Below, piece by piece: positions 63,664 through 64,000 of a DNA stretch of 64,000 nucleotides. The notes below the pieces were generated by a model that did no database searches, was not told where the DNA came from, and saw nothing but the letters and a program-made list of their open reading frames with translations. Positions within the stretch are counted from its first letter, which is position 1. Every line of letters begins with the position of its first letter. Both the position numbers and the translations under genes were made by a program. The stretch spans positions 3,737,501 through 3,801,500 of the forward strand of contig NZ_PNCO02000001.1 in NCBI RefSeq assembly GCF_005886105.2. Reading direction: 5' to 3'. Source of the stretch: Pseudoalteromonas galatheae. GTDB taxonomy: Bacteria > Pseudomonadota > Gammaproteobacteria > Enterobacterales > Alteromonadaceae.

Positions 63664-64000
63664 ATGTCTGAATACTTCATTCCGAGTGAGTCTATAAGCC
63701 ATCACGAGGAAATTAAGAAAAGTACGTTTATCGTACATTTGGCCCATACGCCAACCATCGAAGATGCAAAAGCGTTCATAAAACAGATTAATGATGCGTA
63801 TCCTGATGCAAGACACAATTGCTGGGCACATATTGCTGGAGCTCCAGGTGGCAGTCATGTATTAGGGTTTTCTGATGATGGTGAGCCCAATGGCACAGCG
63901 GGTAAGCCTATGCTAAATGTACTGATGGGATCTGGAATTGGTGAGATCACAGCGGTGACGACGCGTTATTTTGGCGGTATAAAACTTGGCACTGGGGGGT
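63664..64000 (+). CDS. yigZ: YigZ/IMPACT family protein, 3' end outside window
   Basis: The frame opens with ATG and runs off the window after 112 codons. It reads MSEYFIPSESISHHEEIKKS, then DARHNCWAHIAGAPGG, GFSDDGEPNGTAGKPMLNVL and TTRYFGGIKLGTGG. These are the IMPACT-domain signatures of the YigZ family, whose biochemical role is not settled. In E. coli yigZ lies next to pepQ, as here. Confidence 0.95.
   Translation, partial: MSEYFIPSESISHHEEIKKSTFIVHLAHTPTIEDAKAFIKQINDAYPDARHNCWAHIAGAPGGSHVLGFSDDGEPNGTAGKPMLNVLMGSGIGEITAVTTRYFGGIKLGTGG

Overview
The window is chromosomal DNA from a gammaproteobacterium, most likely Pseudoalteromonas or a close Alteromonadales relative. The evidence is the gammaproteobacterial F-ATPase, origin and gyrB gene orders, the moderate A+T-rich composition, a 440-residue Alteromonas-type prolidase, and a Dam/DnaA-type origin between mnmG and mioC. 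The genus is inferred from gene content and protein style, not from a search.

Layout. 1-4.5 kb: end of an FtsX/MacB-type ABC permease gene, convergent with a membrane-bound winged-helix regulator gene. 4.9-11.9 kb: complete leftward atpIBEFHAGDC operon. 12.2-16.5 kb: leftward mnmG-rsmG-parA-parB. 16.55-16.85 kb: oriC, with three AT-rich 13-mer-like repeats, DnaA boxes and about 15 GATC sites, next to mioC. 17.3-23.4 kb: accessory segment with a PEP-mutase-like gene, a small double-glycine-leader peptide gene whose core is exactly five 10-residue repeats, a 101-residue unknown and a 1195-residue unknown. 23.4-24.8 kb: mnmE. 25.2-42.6 kb: accessory block holding a TTG-started ToxR-like regulator, an eleven-gene rightward operon, and a leftward CcdA/TlpA/thioredoxin-like trio. 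43.1-52.5 kb: yidC-yidD-rnpA-rpmH leftward and dnaA-dnaN-recF-gyrB rightward, with two perfect parS palindromes inside recF. 52.6-64 kb: glyQS, a small lipoprotein, tusA, fadBA, slt, pepQ and the start of a yigZ-family gene.

The main discovery is at 28.5-40.2 kb. The genes are pqsA-like, dedicated anthranilate synthase (phnA/phnB-like), a second AMP-ligase, a GST-like protein, pqsB-, pqsC-, pqsD- and pqsE-like genes, an SDR, and a fusion of a heme-oxygenase-like diiron domain with a cupin. Every step known from Pseudomonas 2-alkyl-4-quinolone biosynthesis is present: chorismate to anthranilate to anthraniloyl-CoA to 2-aminobenzoylacetyl-CoA to 2-aminobenzoylacetate, then condensation with a fatty acyl group. 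Four extra enzymes suggest a modified quinolone or related product. The last gene resembles the domain pair of the N-N-bond-forming enzyme SznF, so an N-oxidative tailoring step is a testable idea. The cluster lies between mnmE and yidC, which are usually close neighbours, and close to oriC, so its copy number should be high in fast-growing cells.

The second candidate new system is the peptide at 18,959-19,159. Its Gly-Gly leader is followed by five decapeptide units. The last four units use four different leucine codons at the same place, so the amino-acid repeat itself appears to be conserved.
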